Positions 1-7,554 of a DNA stretch of 15,940 bases are shown here, piece by piece (positions within the stretch are counted from its first letter, which is position 1; each line of letters starts with the position of its first letter). The DNA comes from Opitutia bacterium UBA7374 (GTDB lineage: Bacteria; Verrucomicrobiota; Verrucomicrobiia; Opitutales; Coraliomargaritaceae). The notes under the pieces were generated by a model. The model was not told where the DNA came from. It saw only the letters and a list, made by a program, of their open reading frames with translations, and did no database searches. The DNA is taken from NCBI GenBank assembly GCA_002469895.1, contig DKOA01000036.1:50326-66265 (forward strand), in the 5' to 3' direction. Position numbers and translations under genes: made by a program.

Positions 1-449
1 TCATTGAACTACCTGCCGGAACATTCAAAAATGCCATCACCTTGGCTTCCCAATTATCCACTGACCAATTCAACACTAGCACCTTTTGGGGAGACAGTGA
101 CAATGACGGAAACTTCGAACAAGATTACACATTATCACAAGACTTGCGGGTACTCACTTTGCACGGCACTGCCGATACTACAATTTACTATCAGGGCGGT
201 ACGATTAATTGGCTTAATCGAACTTTATTAGATGCCAGAGAGAGCATTCTGGAAATTGCCAGGGGTTTGGGTCACACCGGACCGGCAGTGCCACTTAATG
301 GTACCCCTACACCCAATAGTAATATCTTCAAGTATGCGTATCTTGGTGGGAATGTCGTTCACTATAGATTTATTGGCGGAAACCATGGATTAAGTGGCTT
401 TCAGGAAGACATAGAAACGATCGTTAATACTTTTATATTAGCAGAGTAA
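1..449 (+). CDS. Alpha/beta hydrolase, C-terminal part (5' end outside window)
   Basis: An open frame enters at the left edge (first full codon at position 3) and runs to TAA at 447-449, giving about 148 residues. No start codon can be assigned because the true start lies upstream; a TTG at 42 is inside the open frame and has no special claim. The segment 'VLTLHGTADTTI' (Asp codon at 174-176) looks like the strand and loop that carry the catalytic acid of alpha/beta hydrolases, and 'FIGGNHGL' (His codon at 384-386) looks like the catalytic-histidine loop, followed by a closing helix. The nucleophile serine would be upstream and is not seen. Such folds cover esterases, dienelactone-hydrolase-like enzymes and prolyl-oligopeptidase-like peptidases; next to a polysaccharide locus a carbohydrate esterase is attractive but unproven. 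The gene converges on the minus-strand cluster, so it is not part of that operon. Confidence 0.65.
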   Translation, partial: IELPAGTFKNAITLASQLSTDQFNTSTFWGDSDNDGNFEQDYTLSQDLRVLTLHGTADTTIYYQGGTINWLNRTLLDARESILEIARGLGHTGPAVPLNGTPTPNSNIFKYAYLGGNVVHYRFIGGNHGLSGFQEDIETIVNTFILAE

Positions 450-668
450 TTATTCAAAACCCTACAATCACCGAGATTCTACTATCTTAGCTCCAGCTAA
501 ACTCACGCTCCGAGGCACTCAAAACTAACCGAAACGATGTCTCTGGGTTTACCTTGAACTCCACCATATTAAGCGAAATTCATTCGGCGGATACTCTCTT
601 TCCCTCCAGGAATGCTCCGGAAAAATCCTGCCAAGCTTGTAAAGCCGCACTTCGCTTCCGTTTTTAAA
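450..668. other. Convergent intergenic region
   Basis: This 219-bp gap separates the stop codons of two convergent genes. I see no credible ORF. A small perfect palindrome, TTAGCT-CC-AGCTAA at 487-500, has too short a loop and no T-run, so it is not a convincing terminator. A weaker CAGGA/TCCTG pair lies near 617-640. Transcripts from both sides must end here or read through, but no classical rho-independent terminator can be pointed to. Confidence 0.5.
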
Positions 669-2318
669 CTAGTGGAATACGGTCTCCATTAGTTCTCGGC
701 CGACTTTAATGCGTTCCTCCATAGATGGCTCCGGTAAAGAACGGGGCTTAAATTCGGCAAATGGCCCAGGCATGACGGAAAGTTGCCGGGTTAACTCCGA
801 CTGCATATCCTGAAGTATTTCAGAATATTCGGGATTATCCGCAAGATTGTTTTGCTCGTTAGGATCTTTTACGAGGTCATAGAGCTGATCCGCATCAAAA
901 AAGTTTGGATTCGCCTCCATTGATCTTCTCTCATGATCCCACAAATCCGGAATAAAGCCAGAGTGCCCGAAGGGACCATTTGGATCGTTTTCTTCAAAAG
1001 TTGTCCACTTATTGGAACGCTGGTACTTATTAGCTGCTTCCAACCATGCACGTCGTTCGGTCAGCGGCAGGCGCTCATGGTAATCGGAATAACGAAGAGC
1101 TATGTACTTCCACTTCCCGACAATGACTGCTCTTGAATGTCCCATTTCACCATAAATAATGCGTTTCTTCAAGGGCTTTGCCTCCGTCCAATTCTTCTTC
1201 AGACTGATGCCATCGTAACGCCCAGCTTGGGAAACTCCGCCCGCTAAGTCCATAAACGTCGGGGCTAGATCAACCAGACTGCAGCGCCCACCTGCATCGC
1301 GCCCACCTAGAATCGAGTTACCCCAGACGAATCCGAATGTCCGCATACCACCCTCGTAACAGGTTGTCTTGCCAGATTCGACCCCATGGTCGGAAAAATA
1401 GACAATAATTGTATTCTCTATTACCCCATGCTCTTCCAATTTTGCCAAAATGGAGCCTACACAGTCATCCAGCCAAAGCATATCGCCGGCATCTTCGCCA
1501 AGCCCGAACTCATCCAGACGCATCTGAATCGTATTACGTGCAGGGAGTCCGGCGGGAACCTCGTCCAAAATACCAACTGGAGTCGCATGCGGATCACTCT
1601 TGTACCCTTTGCGCGGAGCATGCGGCGTTGTCACCGCATAATAGAGGAAGAACGGCTTGCCATAATTAGCACCGATAAAATCTAAGGCTGCCTCGTTCAC
1701 CCAATCCAAATTATGTACCTGAATTTGCGGAGGACCAATTACGCGTGGATTACTATGATAAAAGCGTTCAGCAAAGTCAAAGCCGGCTGCTTGGTATGCC
1801 GCCCGGACGGTCGCTTGATTCTCCTGCAAACGTTGAATCACCGCAGGATCGCTCAGTGAGGTACGCGCATCCACTTTCTTATATCCGGGCGCTTCAATAA
1901 CATGATTCTTCCCGACCGCGCCAGTTACGTAGCCGACTGTCTGTAAGTCCTTGGCAATCGTCTGTGTATCGGAGGTCACATTTGGTTCCTGATGCACGAA
2001 GGTATGTCCGTGCATGATAAAAAGATCCCTCATCCATTCATTGGTTGCACGGCTCGCATAATTGCCGGTGATTGTAGCAAACCGGCTAGGCACACAAACC
2101 GGACTGGGAGAATACAGTTCACTGAGTACGATGCCCTCAGCGGCAAGCCTGTCCATGTTCGGCGTTAGTGTCTTTCCCTTGCCTTCGGGCAACCAGTTGG
2201 CCTGATCACGGCGTTGGTCATCAGCGATTAGGAGAATAATATTCGGACGGCTAACCGCTTGCGTGGCCACGGCAGAAATCGCCAGTAGCAAAATTGTAAG
2301 CGTAAATTTATATATCAT
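669..2318 (-). CDS. Secreted sulfatase (formylglycine type, S1)
   Basis: The gene encodes 549 residues. A signal peptide (residues 1 to about 22, 'TLTILLLAISAVATQAVS') predicts export. The sulfatase fold follows: metal-binding Asp33-Asp34 in 'LLIADDQ', the formylglycine motif CVPSR with Cys75, a Lys137/His139 pair in 'GKNH' where many sulfatases have GKWH, His233 in 'TPHAP', and Asp310-His311 with Lys317 in 'SDHGVESGK'. The C-terminal part carries the usual 'DADQLYDLVKDPNEQNNL' substrate-side segment and ends with an extra helical tail after 'PFAEF'. It hydrolyses a sulfate ester, presumably on a polysaccharide; the target position is unknown. The sequence groups with the 14405-15940 sulfatase and with the first half of the 10170-14327 protein. 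It is the last gene of the minus-strand series, 143 bp after the glycoside hydrolase gene. The start is preceded by a purine-rich GAAGAG stretch, a modest ribosome-binding site. Confidence 0.94.
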   Translation of the reverse strand: MIYKFTLTILLLAISAVATQAVSRPNIILLIADDQRRDQANWLPEGKGKTLTPNMDRLAAEGIVLSELYSPSPVCVPSRFATITGNYASRATNEWMRDLFIMHGHTFVHQEPNVTSDTQTIAKDLQTVGYVTGAVGKNHVIEAPGYKKVDARTSLSDPAVIQRLQENQATVRAAYQAAGFDFAERFYHSNPRVIGPPQIQVHNLDWVNEAALDFIGANYGKPFFLYYAVTTPHAPRKGYKSDPHATPVGILDEVPAGLPARNTIQMRLDEFGLGEDAGDMLWLDDCVGSILAKLEEHGVIENTIIVYFSDHGVESGKTTCYEGGMRTFGFVWGNSILGGRDAGGRCSLVDLAPTFMDLAGGVSQAGRYDGISLKKNWTEAKPLKKRIIYGEMGHSRAVIVGKWKYIALRYSDYHERLPLTERRAWLEAANKYQRSNKWTTFEENDPNGPFGHSGFIPDLWDHERRSMEANPNFFDADQLYDLVKDPNEQNNLADNPEYSEILQDMQSELTRQLSVMPGPFAEFKPRSLPEPSMEERIKVGRELMETVFH

Positions 2319-2377
2319 ATCTACTCTTCACTTTTTTAGGGTTACAACTGATTGAGATCGTATCTGCCCATTCTGAA

Positions 2378-2398
2378 AGGCCCCCTATATGGGGGCTT
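2378..2398 (-). terminator. GC-rich hairpin between hydrolase and sulfatase genes
   Basis: Perfect six-base arms GCCCCC and GGGGGC enclose a five-base loop (2380-2396), with one or two weaker outer pairs. It lies in the 143-bp gap downstream of the 2462-3877 gene. Read on the minus strand the 3' side continues CTTTC rather than a clean T-run, so termination is likely partial at best; it could instead be an RNA-stabilising or processing hairpin that sets a lower level for the last sulfatase gene. Confidence 0.45.
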
Positions 2399-2461
2399 CT
2401 TCTAAGCAAAGCCAGTTGAAGAAAGATTAGAAGTGGTGAGGATCCAAGCTGACCTGAGTTT

Positions 2462-3877
2462 CTACTTTAAACGTACGCGAACACACTCTCCTGCATGATA
2501 GGGTACTTCAAACACTCCGTCATCGCGTTGGTGCCAGTACTTTCGATTTGATTCGACCCAATTCCCATCCAAATCGAAACGGCCGGATGAAACATAAGAC
2601 GGCTCGTCATTGAAACGAAACCAGGAAATACGGTCCGCAATCAAATAAAACTCTCCGTCTTTGTGGATGGCCATGCCGACTGCACCGTTACCTTTACCGC
2701 GGCGTGCCCATGTTGTGAAACCGATTTCCCTTTCACCGAGTTGCTTCATCTGCTTGTAGTTTGGGTTTGGTTCATCCAACTCGGTATTGAAATCCAACAT
2801 GTCCTCAAGGGGAGCTACGGCGAGCAAGGCACCGATAGCATTAACCGCAGTATTGAGATTGTAGACACCATAGGTCACTTCCCATGGCTCCCAATTAATA
2901 TCGTAAACTCCGGCATTCTCCCAAACTAGGTCGGGTCCGAGCATATAGATATTGTAGCCCCCACCGTGCGCAAAGGTAGTCATCATCAAAGAAGTCGTAT
3001 TCGGATAAGCAGCATTTTCCGCGATGTGAGGGAACTTGGTCGGCATTTGGATCAGCTTACGGATGATATCGATCTGCTTCTTGTAAGGATCGGGACCATG
3101 CGCATCGATGTGCTCGAGCAATTCGATGTCCGGCTCCAGGTTCGGACCGGAAAGATTTGTGCGTGTAGCGACCTGATAATCCGCAGCTTTCACCACTGCA
3201 GCCAGATCGTTGACATAGGTGAGCACGTCTTCTTTGTCCTGATGAGTCCAGCCCCGCATATTGGGCTCGTTCAATACCTGAAAAAAGACCACCCGATGCG
3301 TCTTGTCGCGCTTCTTAATGTAGCGCATGAGAGACGAAACCATTTCTTTCTCTACTTCCAAGATCACCTTATTTGTATGATCAACCGCCCGTGTCTTGCC
3401 AAAGTCCCCCGAATGAGCCTTGACGAAGTTGCCTTCTTCATCACGCAGGTGCACCGCATCCCAATCCAGTAGCCAATCCGGGGCGAAACGCGGGTCTAAG
3501 TGGGAGCAGAAGTTGCTGCCACCCCAAACAATATCCAGGCGCATATCCAGCTCTTCGGCACGCTCGATCATCGCTTCCATCGAGCTCCAATCGTACTGTC
3601 CACGCACGGGTTCCAAGTCCCGCCAAGTCAGCCAAAATGTAAAGATACGGTAGCCGACTTCGTGCGCCTTGTTCATGTTGTCCGGGTAGCCGCCCTCCAT
3701 GAGAAACTCTGGTGCAGGTGCTTTCCATGCCTGCACCGCGTTATAGACCATTGGCCTTCCATCTACTTCAAGATACGGACGTCCCTCTGGGGTGTGCGTA
3801 ATGCGGGAAACCAGAGTTGGCTTGGCCCAAGCCGTAACGCAAGAGAGTATAAGTGATAATAGGATAGCAGTTTTCAT
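2462..3877 (-). CDS. Secreted glycoside hydrolase, clan A (GH35/GH42-like)
   Basis: This is a 471-residue protein with a signal peptide ending near 'AWA' (residue 18). Residues about 35-360 read as a TIM barrel. 'LEVDGRPMVYN' opens the first strand, and 'TFWLTWRDLEPVRGQYDW' matches the strand-2 region of beta-galactosidase-type enzymes. 'FFQVLNEPN' carries the likely acid/base Glu204, and 'PHIAENAAYPN' the likely nucleophile Glu287. The segment 'WGGSNFCSHLDPRFAPDW' resembles the corresponding loop of GH35-like proteins that carry a DUF5597 extension. Residues about 385-471 form a small C-terminal beta domain. A retaining exo-acting hydrolase, for example a beta-galactosidase-type enzyme, is the best reading, but I cannot assign a CAZy family. 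An AGGA Shine-Dalgarno at 3886-3889, eight bases before ATG, supports the start. It follows the upstream sulfatase by only 36 bp, so the two are very probably co-transcribed. Confidence 0.85.
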   Translation of the reverse strand: MKTAILLSLILSCVTAWAKPTLVSRITHTPEGRPYLEVDGRPMVYNAVQAWKAPAPEFLMEGGYPDNMNKAHEVGYRIFTFWLTWRDLEPVRGQYDWSSMEAMIERAEELDMRLDIVWGGSNFCSHLDPRFAPDWLLDWDAVHLRDEEGNFVKAHSGDFGKTRAVDHTNKVILEVEKEMVSSLMRYIKKRDKTHRVVFFQVLNEPNMRGWTHQDKEDVLTYVNDLAAVVKAADYQVATRTNLSGPNLEPDIELLEHIDAHGPDPYKKQIDIIRKLIQMPTKFPHIAENAAYPNTTSLMMTTFAHGGGYNIYMLGPDLVWENAGVYDINWEPWEVTYGVYNLNTAVNAIGALLAVAPLEDMLDFNTELDEPNPNYKQMKQLGEREIGFTTWARRGKGNGAVGMAIHKDGEFYLIADRISWFRFNDEPSYVSSGRFDLDGNWVESNRKYWHQRDDGVFEVPYHAGECVRVRLK

Positions 3878-3913
3878 GATTTATTTCCTGATGAATTATT
3901 CTACAAAAAGCAT

Positions 3914-5668
3914 TTAATCGATACGCGTAAGAAGCATTAAACGAAAGTCCATGACCTGTGAACCGGGGATCTCCAAAGCCCGGAGCTGTAAAACTCCGGC
4001 CCCCTCCTCTAGTCGAATATTACCTAGAGTCATACGCCTGAACTCTTTGACATACGATTCAATGCGCTCGTAACGATCATTCTCCCGTCCTTTCAGCGGT
4101 GGATCATGCGGCTCGCTAATTGTCCCGACGAGTTGTTGTTCCTTAAAGCGAAGAGCCACTTTTGAACCAATGTCTGCCTTCGGACAGGTGTAAAAAATCT
4201 CCACTTTATAGATGCCAGTTTGACCAACCGAACAATCCCAGGTAATCGAATCATTCAAGCTCGTCCAATTCTCAAAAAAGGAATCATTGGGCCAGCGATT
4301 GGAACGCTTAATTCCTCCGTGAGCGATGCCGTCACGAGCCGGAACCTGTGTTCGGATAGCATTCGGATGGCCCACGATGAATGGACGGTTATCAAACTCC
4401 TTTCCATATTTGTTCAGCATCGTCTTACTGAAATCGTCCGCTACCTCCTGTAAGCTCTCAAGCAACTCCGGCTCCTCGCTGTTGATGGCAGACTTTTGGC
4501 CTGGATCAGCATCTATGTCATACAAATTCCCGTTGTGATCAAGCCGGTACTGCTGCGTCCGAACGGAAACCCGCCCCTCCCAATGATGCACCAGCGTGCG
4601 GCTTTCCCAGTCTTTCAAATCACCCAAAAGAAGTGGCATCAAACTGATGCCGTCCAGAGGCCGATTGCCGGTTAAATCAATGCCCGCCGCCTCTGCTAAT
4701 GTCGGTAGCAGATCCATAACCGAACTTATTTGTGGTATCATTTTACCGGCCTGAATTTTTGCCGGCCAGCGCACAAACATTGGTGAGCGCACGCCTCCTT
4801 CGTCCGTCGAACCTTTGCGTCCGCGCATACCGCCGTTCCAACGCTCGCCGTTCGGTCCGTTGTCACAGAAAAAAATCACGATTGTATTTTCTGCCAGTTG
4901 AAGCTCTTGCAGTTTGTCCAGCAGGCGCCCGACGTTCCAGTCGATATTATCGCACATTGCCAGAGCTGCGCGCGTGTGGTCGGCCTTCTCCAGTTTTTTC
5001 TTGGGAAAATCCTGTGTCAGCTCTTTGTCCTTGTATTTATTCCACCAGCGTTTTGGCACCTGCATCGGTGAGTGCGGCGTGTTGTAGGGCAGATAGATAA
5101 AAAATGGATCAGATCGATTCTGTTCCATATACTCCAAGGCCTTATCCGTAAAGTCATCAACGATAAAGCCATTCCCCTGAACCATCTCATTATTGTGCTC
5201 CAACATCGGGCTGAAGTAGTCGCCCCAATGACCCGAACAAAAGCCGTAGAACTCGTCGAAGCCGCGCGCGTTGGGGTGATAGGGATACTGCATCCCGTTA
5301 TGCCATTTGCCAAAAGCCGCCGTGCTATAACCGGCTTTTTTGAAGAATTCGCCAATCATTGTCTCATCAGCATTGCAGCGCTCTGCTCCTTCCGATGTGT
5401 CATAAATGCCCAACCGTGTATGATGCCTTCCGGTAAGAAACTCAGCTCGCGTCGGCGAACATACCGGACTTACATAAAACCGGTCAAACTGAGCCCCTTC
5501 ACGCGCCAAGCGATCAATATTTGGCGTGTTCACTACCGTATTACCGTGAATACTTAAATCACCCCAACCCTGATCATCCGTTAGAATAACAATCACATTC
5601 GGCCTTTCAGCTGCCATAATCGAAGCCCACACAAAACAACAAACGGCTAAAAGAATATTACGCGTCAT
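3914..5668 (-). CDS. Secreted arylsulfatase with C-terminal beta-sandwich domain
   Basis: The gene encodes 584 residues with a signal peptide to about residue 20 ('ASIMAA'). The sulfatase core spans about 22-430: Asp31-Asp32 in 'ILTDDQGWGD', formylglycine motif CSPTR with Cys70, Lys121/His123 in 'GKWH', His199 in 'TPHSP', and Asp269-Asn270 in 'FFCDNGPNG'. The Asp-Asn metal pair and 'GSTDEGGVRSP' are typical of the arylsulfatase A-like branch, which differs from all the other sulfatases here. Residues about 445-584 ('SITWDCSVGQTGIYKVEIFY' and onward) look like a galactose-binding-like beta-sandwich of the kind appended to secreted sulfatases and fucosidases; it may bind carbohydrate. The start is supported by AGGA at 5675-5678, six bases upstream. 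The gene heads a probable three-gene unit with the two genes downstream, after a long 509-bp leader gap that holds a candidate promoter. Confidence 0.94.
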   Translation of the reverse strand: MTRNILLAVCCFVWASIMAAERPNVIVILTDDQGWGDLSIHGNTVVNTPNIDRLAREGAQFDRFYVSPVCSPTRAEFLTGRHHTRLGIYDTSEGAERCNADETMIGEFFKKAGYSTAAFGKWHNGMQYPYHPNARGFDEFYGFCSGHWGDYFSPMLEHNNEMVQGNGFIVDDFTDKALEYMEQNRSDPFFIYLPYNTPHSPMQVPKRWWNKYKDKELTQDFPKKKLEKADHTRAALAMCDNIDWNVGRLLDKLQELQLAENTIVIFFCDNGPNGERWNGGMRGRKGSTDEGGVRSPMFVRWPAKIQAGKMIPQISSVMDLLPTLAEAAGIDLTGNRPLDGISLMPLLLGDLKDWESRTLVHHWEGRVSVRTQQYRLDHNGNLYDIDADPGQKSAINSEEPELLESLQEVADDFSKTMLNKYGKEFDNRPFIVGHPNAIRTQVPARDGIAHGGIKRSNRWPNDSFFENWTSLNDSITWDCSVGQTGIYKVEIFYTCPKADIGSKVALRFKEQQLVGTISEPHDPPLKGRENDRYERIESYVKEFRRMTLGNIRLEEGAGVLQLRALEIPGSQVMDFRLMLLTRID

Positions 5669-5687
5669 AAATCATCCTATCGTTCTA

Positions 5688-5753
5688 AGTGAATCTCACA
5701 AAACTAAATTTCTTAGCGAATGAAGATGCCTGGCAAAGCCTTAGTGAATCACT
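5688..5753. promoter_or_regulatory. Pair of AGTGAATC repeats, possible operator
   Basis: The octamer AGTGAATC occurs at 5688-5695 and again at 5743-5750, 55 bp apart. The second copy is part of a perfect odd palindrome, AGTGA-A-TCACT at 5743-5753; the first is followed by TCAC, making an imperfect one. Both sit in the expected leader of the arylsulfatase gene. They could bind a dimeric regulator near the transcription start, but eight-base repeats in an AT-rich gap can arise by chance. Confidence 0.25.
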
Positions 5754-5773
5754 GCATGAAAGTGGGGGAGTAT

Positions 5774-5803
5774 TAAATAAGAGGTTTAGATATAATATGT
5801 AAA
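5774..5803 (-). promoter_or_regulatory. Candidate promoter for the arylsulfatase unit
   Basis: On the minus strand TTTACA (5798-5803) is followed after 18 bases by TATTTA (5774-5779), resembling sigma-70 -35 and -10 boxes. Transcription would begin near 5767 and give a leader of about 100 bases before the ATG at 5668. The match is moderate, and the stretch is AT-rich enough for chance hits. Confidence 0.3.
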
Positions 5804-5901
5804 CGAAAATGTAAATTTTTCATAGACTGCGTCGAGAATTTTTTCACTCTGAATAAAACTCTGATCTTTAATCGAAAGCTATTCGTTGAATTCATTACGC
5901 C

Positions 5902-6103
5902 ATCTAACGAATCCTCCCCAATGGGTCACGAATTTCATAGGGTTTGTACTTTTTTGCAAACAAGCATTGGTCGGCACTGGAAGACCCGTACGACTTCCAC
6001 GAGCATCATCCACTCCGGGCACTCGCGTACGTCAATAGTCGTTTGGCCAATGGGGTTTATTCTCATCCGTAGGCTTCTTCTACGAAATTACATTCTGTTA
6101 GGC
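5902..6103. other. attC-like inverted repeat around a coding-like island
   Basis: The left arm reads ATCTAACGAAT (5902-5912) and the right arm ATTCTGTTAGGC (6092-6103). They pair as CTAAC/GTTAG and GAAT/ATTC with one unpaired base, and the ends match the integron attC core forms RYYYAAC and GTTRRRY. At 202 bp the element is longer than usual attC sites, and no integrase or second site is visible, so the integron reading is weak. Between the arms, 5962-6072 on the plus strand is open for 36 codons ending in TAG, with regular protein-like codons ('ALEDPYDFHEHHPLRALAY'). The minus strand is also open in the same codon register. It may be a gene remnant or a structured element. I do not recognise it. 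Confidence 0.3.
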
Positions 6104-6177
6104 GTTGGGATGACTTATGCGTGCGTAGTTAAATTTTATGCATTCGGATTTGATCGTGTAACATATATAAAAGTCAG

Positions 6178-7554
6178 CTAATAACGTTTGAGCTGTATCT
6201 TCCGATCGGGTGCTTTCTTGGTTAAGTTGACTGTAGTTTCCTCAAAACCCTCTACTCTTATCCGGTAGGTACCATAAAATCCCGTAAACCAAGCATTACC
6301 ATCCGAGATTTTCCCTTCTATTGTGGTATGCCAGTCTTCCTGAATCAGCTTTTTCAGTGAAAAGTAGTTCCGCTTTAGATCCCCAGTCTCCGTTACGACC
6401 CCTGCGTCGATTCCGCGCCCACCCAGATTGTCGATCGTAAACCAGCGCGACACTCCCGTGATATAAGGCTTCGAAAACATAAGAGTATAAAAATTAGTTT
6501 CCCACGCAGCGATCTCTTCATCGCTAATGCGTGGCTGATTCGGATCTTTTACTTTATTCGAGCGCGAAGGCGGGTTGAATTCCGTGATAACGATGGGTTT
6601 GCCGAGCTTGGCCATCTGCTCCATCCCACGGTCAATTTCATCCATCATAAAAGTTCGCGGACCGAATTTCTCGGTTCCCTTCTGGAAAGGCATTCCACCC
6701 TGCGCATAATAATGTGCCTGATAACCAATGTAGTCATAAGGGGCGCCCAATCGGATCAGCTCTTTATGATATTCATAAATTTCCTGAAAGACGGGATTTG
6801 ACACATTCCATAGGTTGGTTTCCAAAACCACTAGTTTGGCATTCGGGAAATATTTTCTAGCTAGCTTCAATGCACGGGCCCCGTTTTCAGGTTTTGCCAT
6901 ATCAGGAAAGGCAGTGGTCTTGAGGTATCGGGCATGCGGGTTTTGATCCCAGTACTGATAATTAATAAACTCATTGATGACGTCCACCTCGCGGAGACGT
7001 GAGCCATAGCGCTCGGCAGCCTGCTTCAAACGAGCTTCAATAACCCGCCATAATTCATTTTCAGTCTCGTACTCATGGATCCATTGGGGAACCGAAAAAA
7101 GTAAGGAATGGTAGCGGGTGCGTTTGCCGAGTTCGTCGGCAATGGCATATCCGACGTCGGGAGATTCCCAGTTGAGTCTGCCTTCAAGCTTCGTTTGATT
7201 TTTACTCCAGTAGTCACAGATGGTAACCGTATTAAACACGTCATCAATCGCATCCAGTGCCATTGATTTGGCAGGGTTATCGTCGGAAATTCTATGAAAT
7301 CCAAACAAGTTTGTACCAAAATCAAACTCATGGGCGAGCAGTTTAACTTCCAAATGCGCTTGAATGGGTCGGTCCTGCGAATCCATCAACCGAAGAGATA
7401 GCGGTCCTCTTCGGTGCTTCTCAATCGACTGCTTTGCTCTTTTCATAAGGCGGAGTGTCTCTTTGTCCGTCCCGTCAAAAAAATTGTCCTCCGCAAAACA
7501 ATTGGCGAGCAGAGACAGGACAATACTGATAACAAGTAATATATTCTTCATCAT
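6178..7554 (-). CDS. Secreted GH10-like glycoside hydrolase, divergent
   Basis: The gene encodes 458 residues with a signal peptide to about residue 21. Residues about 50-86 form a small beta region ending 'HEFDFGTNLFGF', typical of GH10-like proteins in Planctomycetes and Verrucomicrobia. The TIM barrel keeps the GH10 landmarks: acid/base Glu195 in 'VDVINEF', Gln279 and His281 in 'IGYQAHYY', nucleophile Glu325 in 'IVITEFN', and Trp371 in 'VSRWFTID'. The classical 'HTLVWHSQ' segment is replaced by 'HSLLFSVPQW' (His149 kept, second His replaced by Ser154), which should reshape the -1 subsite. GH10 enzymes usually cut beta-1,4-xylan; with this change, and among sulfatases, a different or sulfated xylose-containing substrate is possible. 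The C-terminus ('FTGFYGTYRIRVEG') is a short beta appendix. Two ATG codons are adjacent; the first directly follows the TAA of a degenerate upstream frame. No strong Shine-Dalgarno is seen. Confidence 0.88.
   Translation of the reverse strand: MMKNILLVISIVLSLLANCFAEDNFFDGTDKETLRLMKRAKQSIEKHRRGPLSLRLMDSQDRPIQAHLEVKLLAHEFDFGTNLFGFHRISDDNPAKSMALDAIDDVFNTVTICDYWSKNQTKLEGRLNWESPDVGYAIADELGKRTRYHSLLFSVPQWIHEYETENELWRVIEARLKQAAERYGSRLREVDVINEFINYQYWDQNPHARYLKTTAFPDMAKPENGARALKLARKYFPNAKLVVLETNLWNVSNPVFQEIYEYHKELIRLGAPYDYIGYQAHYYAQGGMPFQKGTEKFGPRTFMMDEIDRGMEQMAKLGKPIVITEFNPPSRSNKVKDPNQPRISDEEIAAWETNFYTLMFSKPYITGVSRWFTIDNLGGRGIDAGVVTETGDLKRNYFSLKKLIQEDWHTTIEGKISDGNAWFTGFYGTYRIRVEGFEETTVNLTKKAPDRKIQLKRY

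Larger units (their letters stand above)
5669..6177. other. 509-bp intergenic region
   Basis: This is the longest gap in the window, upstream of the arylsulfatase gene and downstream of the GH10-like gene. From right to left it holds a GC-rich, coding-like island flanked by attC-like boxes (5902-6103), an AT-rich stretch with a candidate minus-strand promoter (5774-5803), and two operator-like repeats (5688-5695 and 5743-5753). An 86-codon plus-strand frame (5921-6181) crosses it, but its composition does not look like a protein. The length and contents suggest a regulatory or recombination boundary inside the gene series. Confidence 0.5.

Noticed and set aside
2966..3472. 168-codon plus-strand ORF opposite the clan A hydrolase
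   Set aside because: It is a shadow of the real minus-strand gene; the minus frame has catalytic motifs and a signal peptide, and this one shows none.
5921..6181. 86-codon plus-strand ORF in the intergenic gap
   Set aside because: It has no ribosome-binding site, its composition is unlike a protein, it ends over the stop of the opposite gene, and the protein-like codons in that area are in another frame.
6178..7554. Lipoprotein signal in the GH10-like protein ('LLANC')
   Set aside because: The residue before Cys is Asn, which does not fit a lipobox; an ordinary signal peptide cleaved near 'CFA' is more likely.
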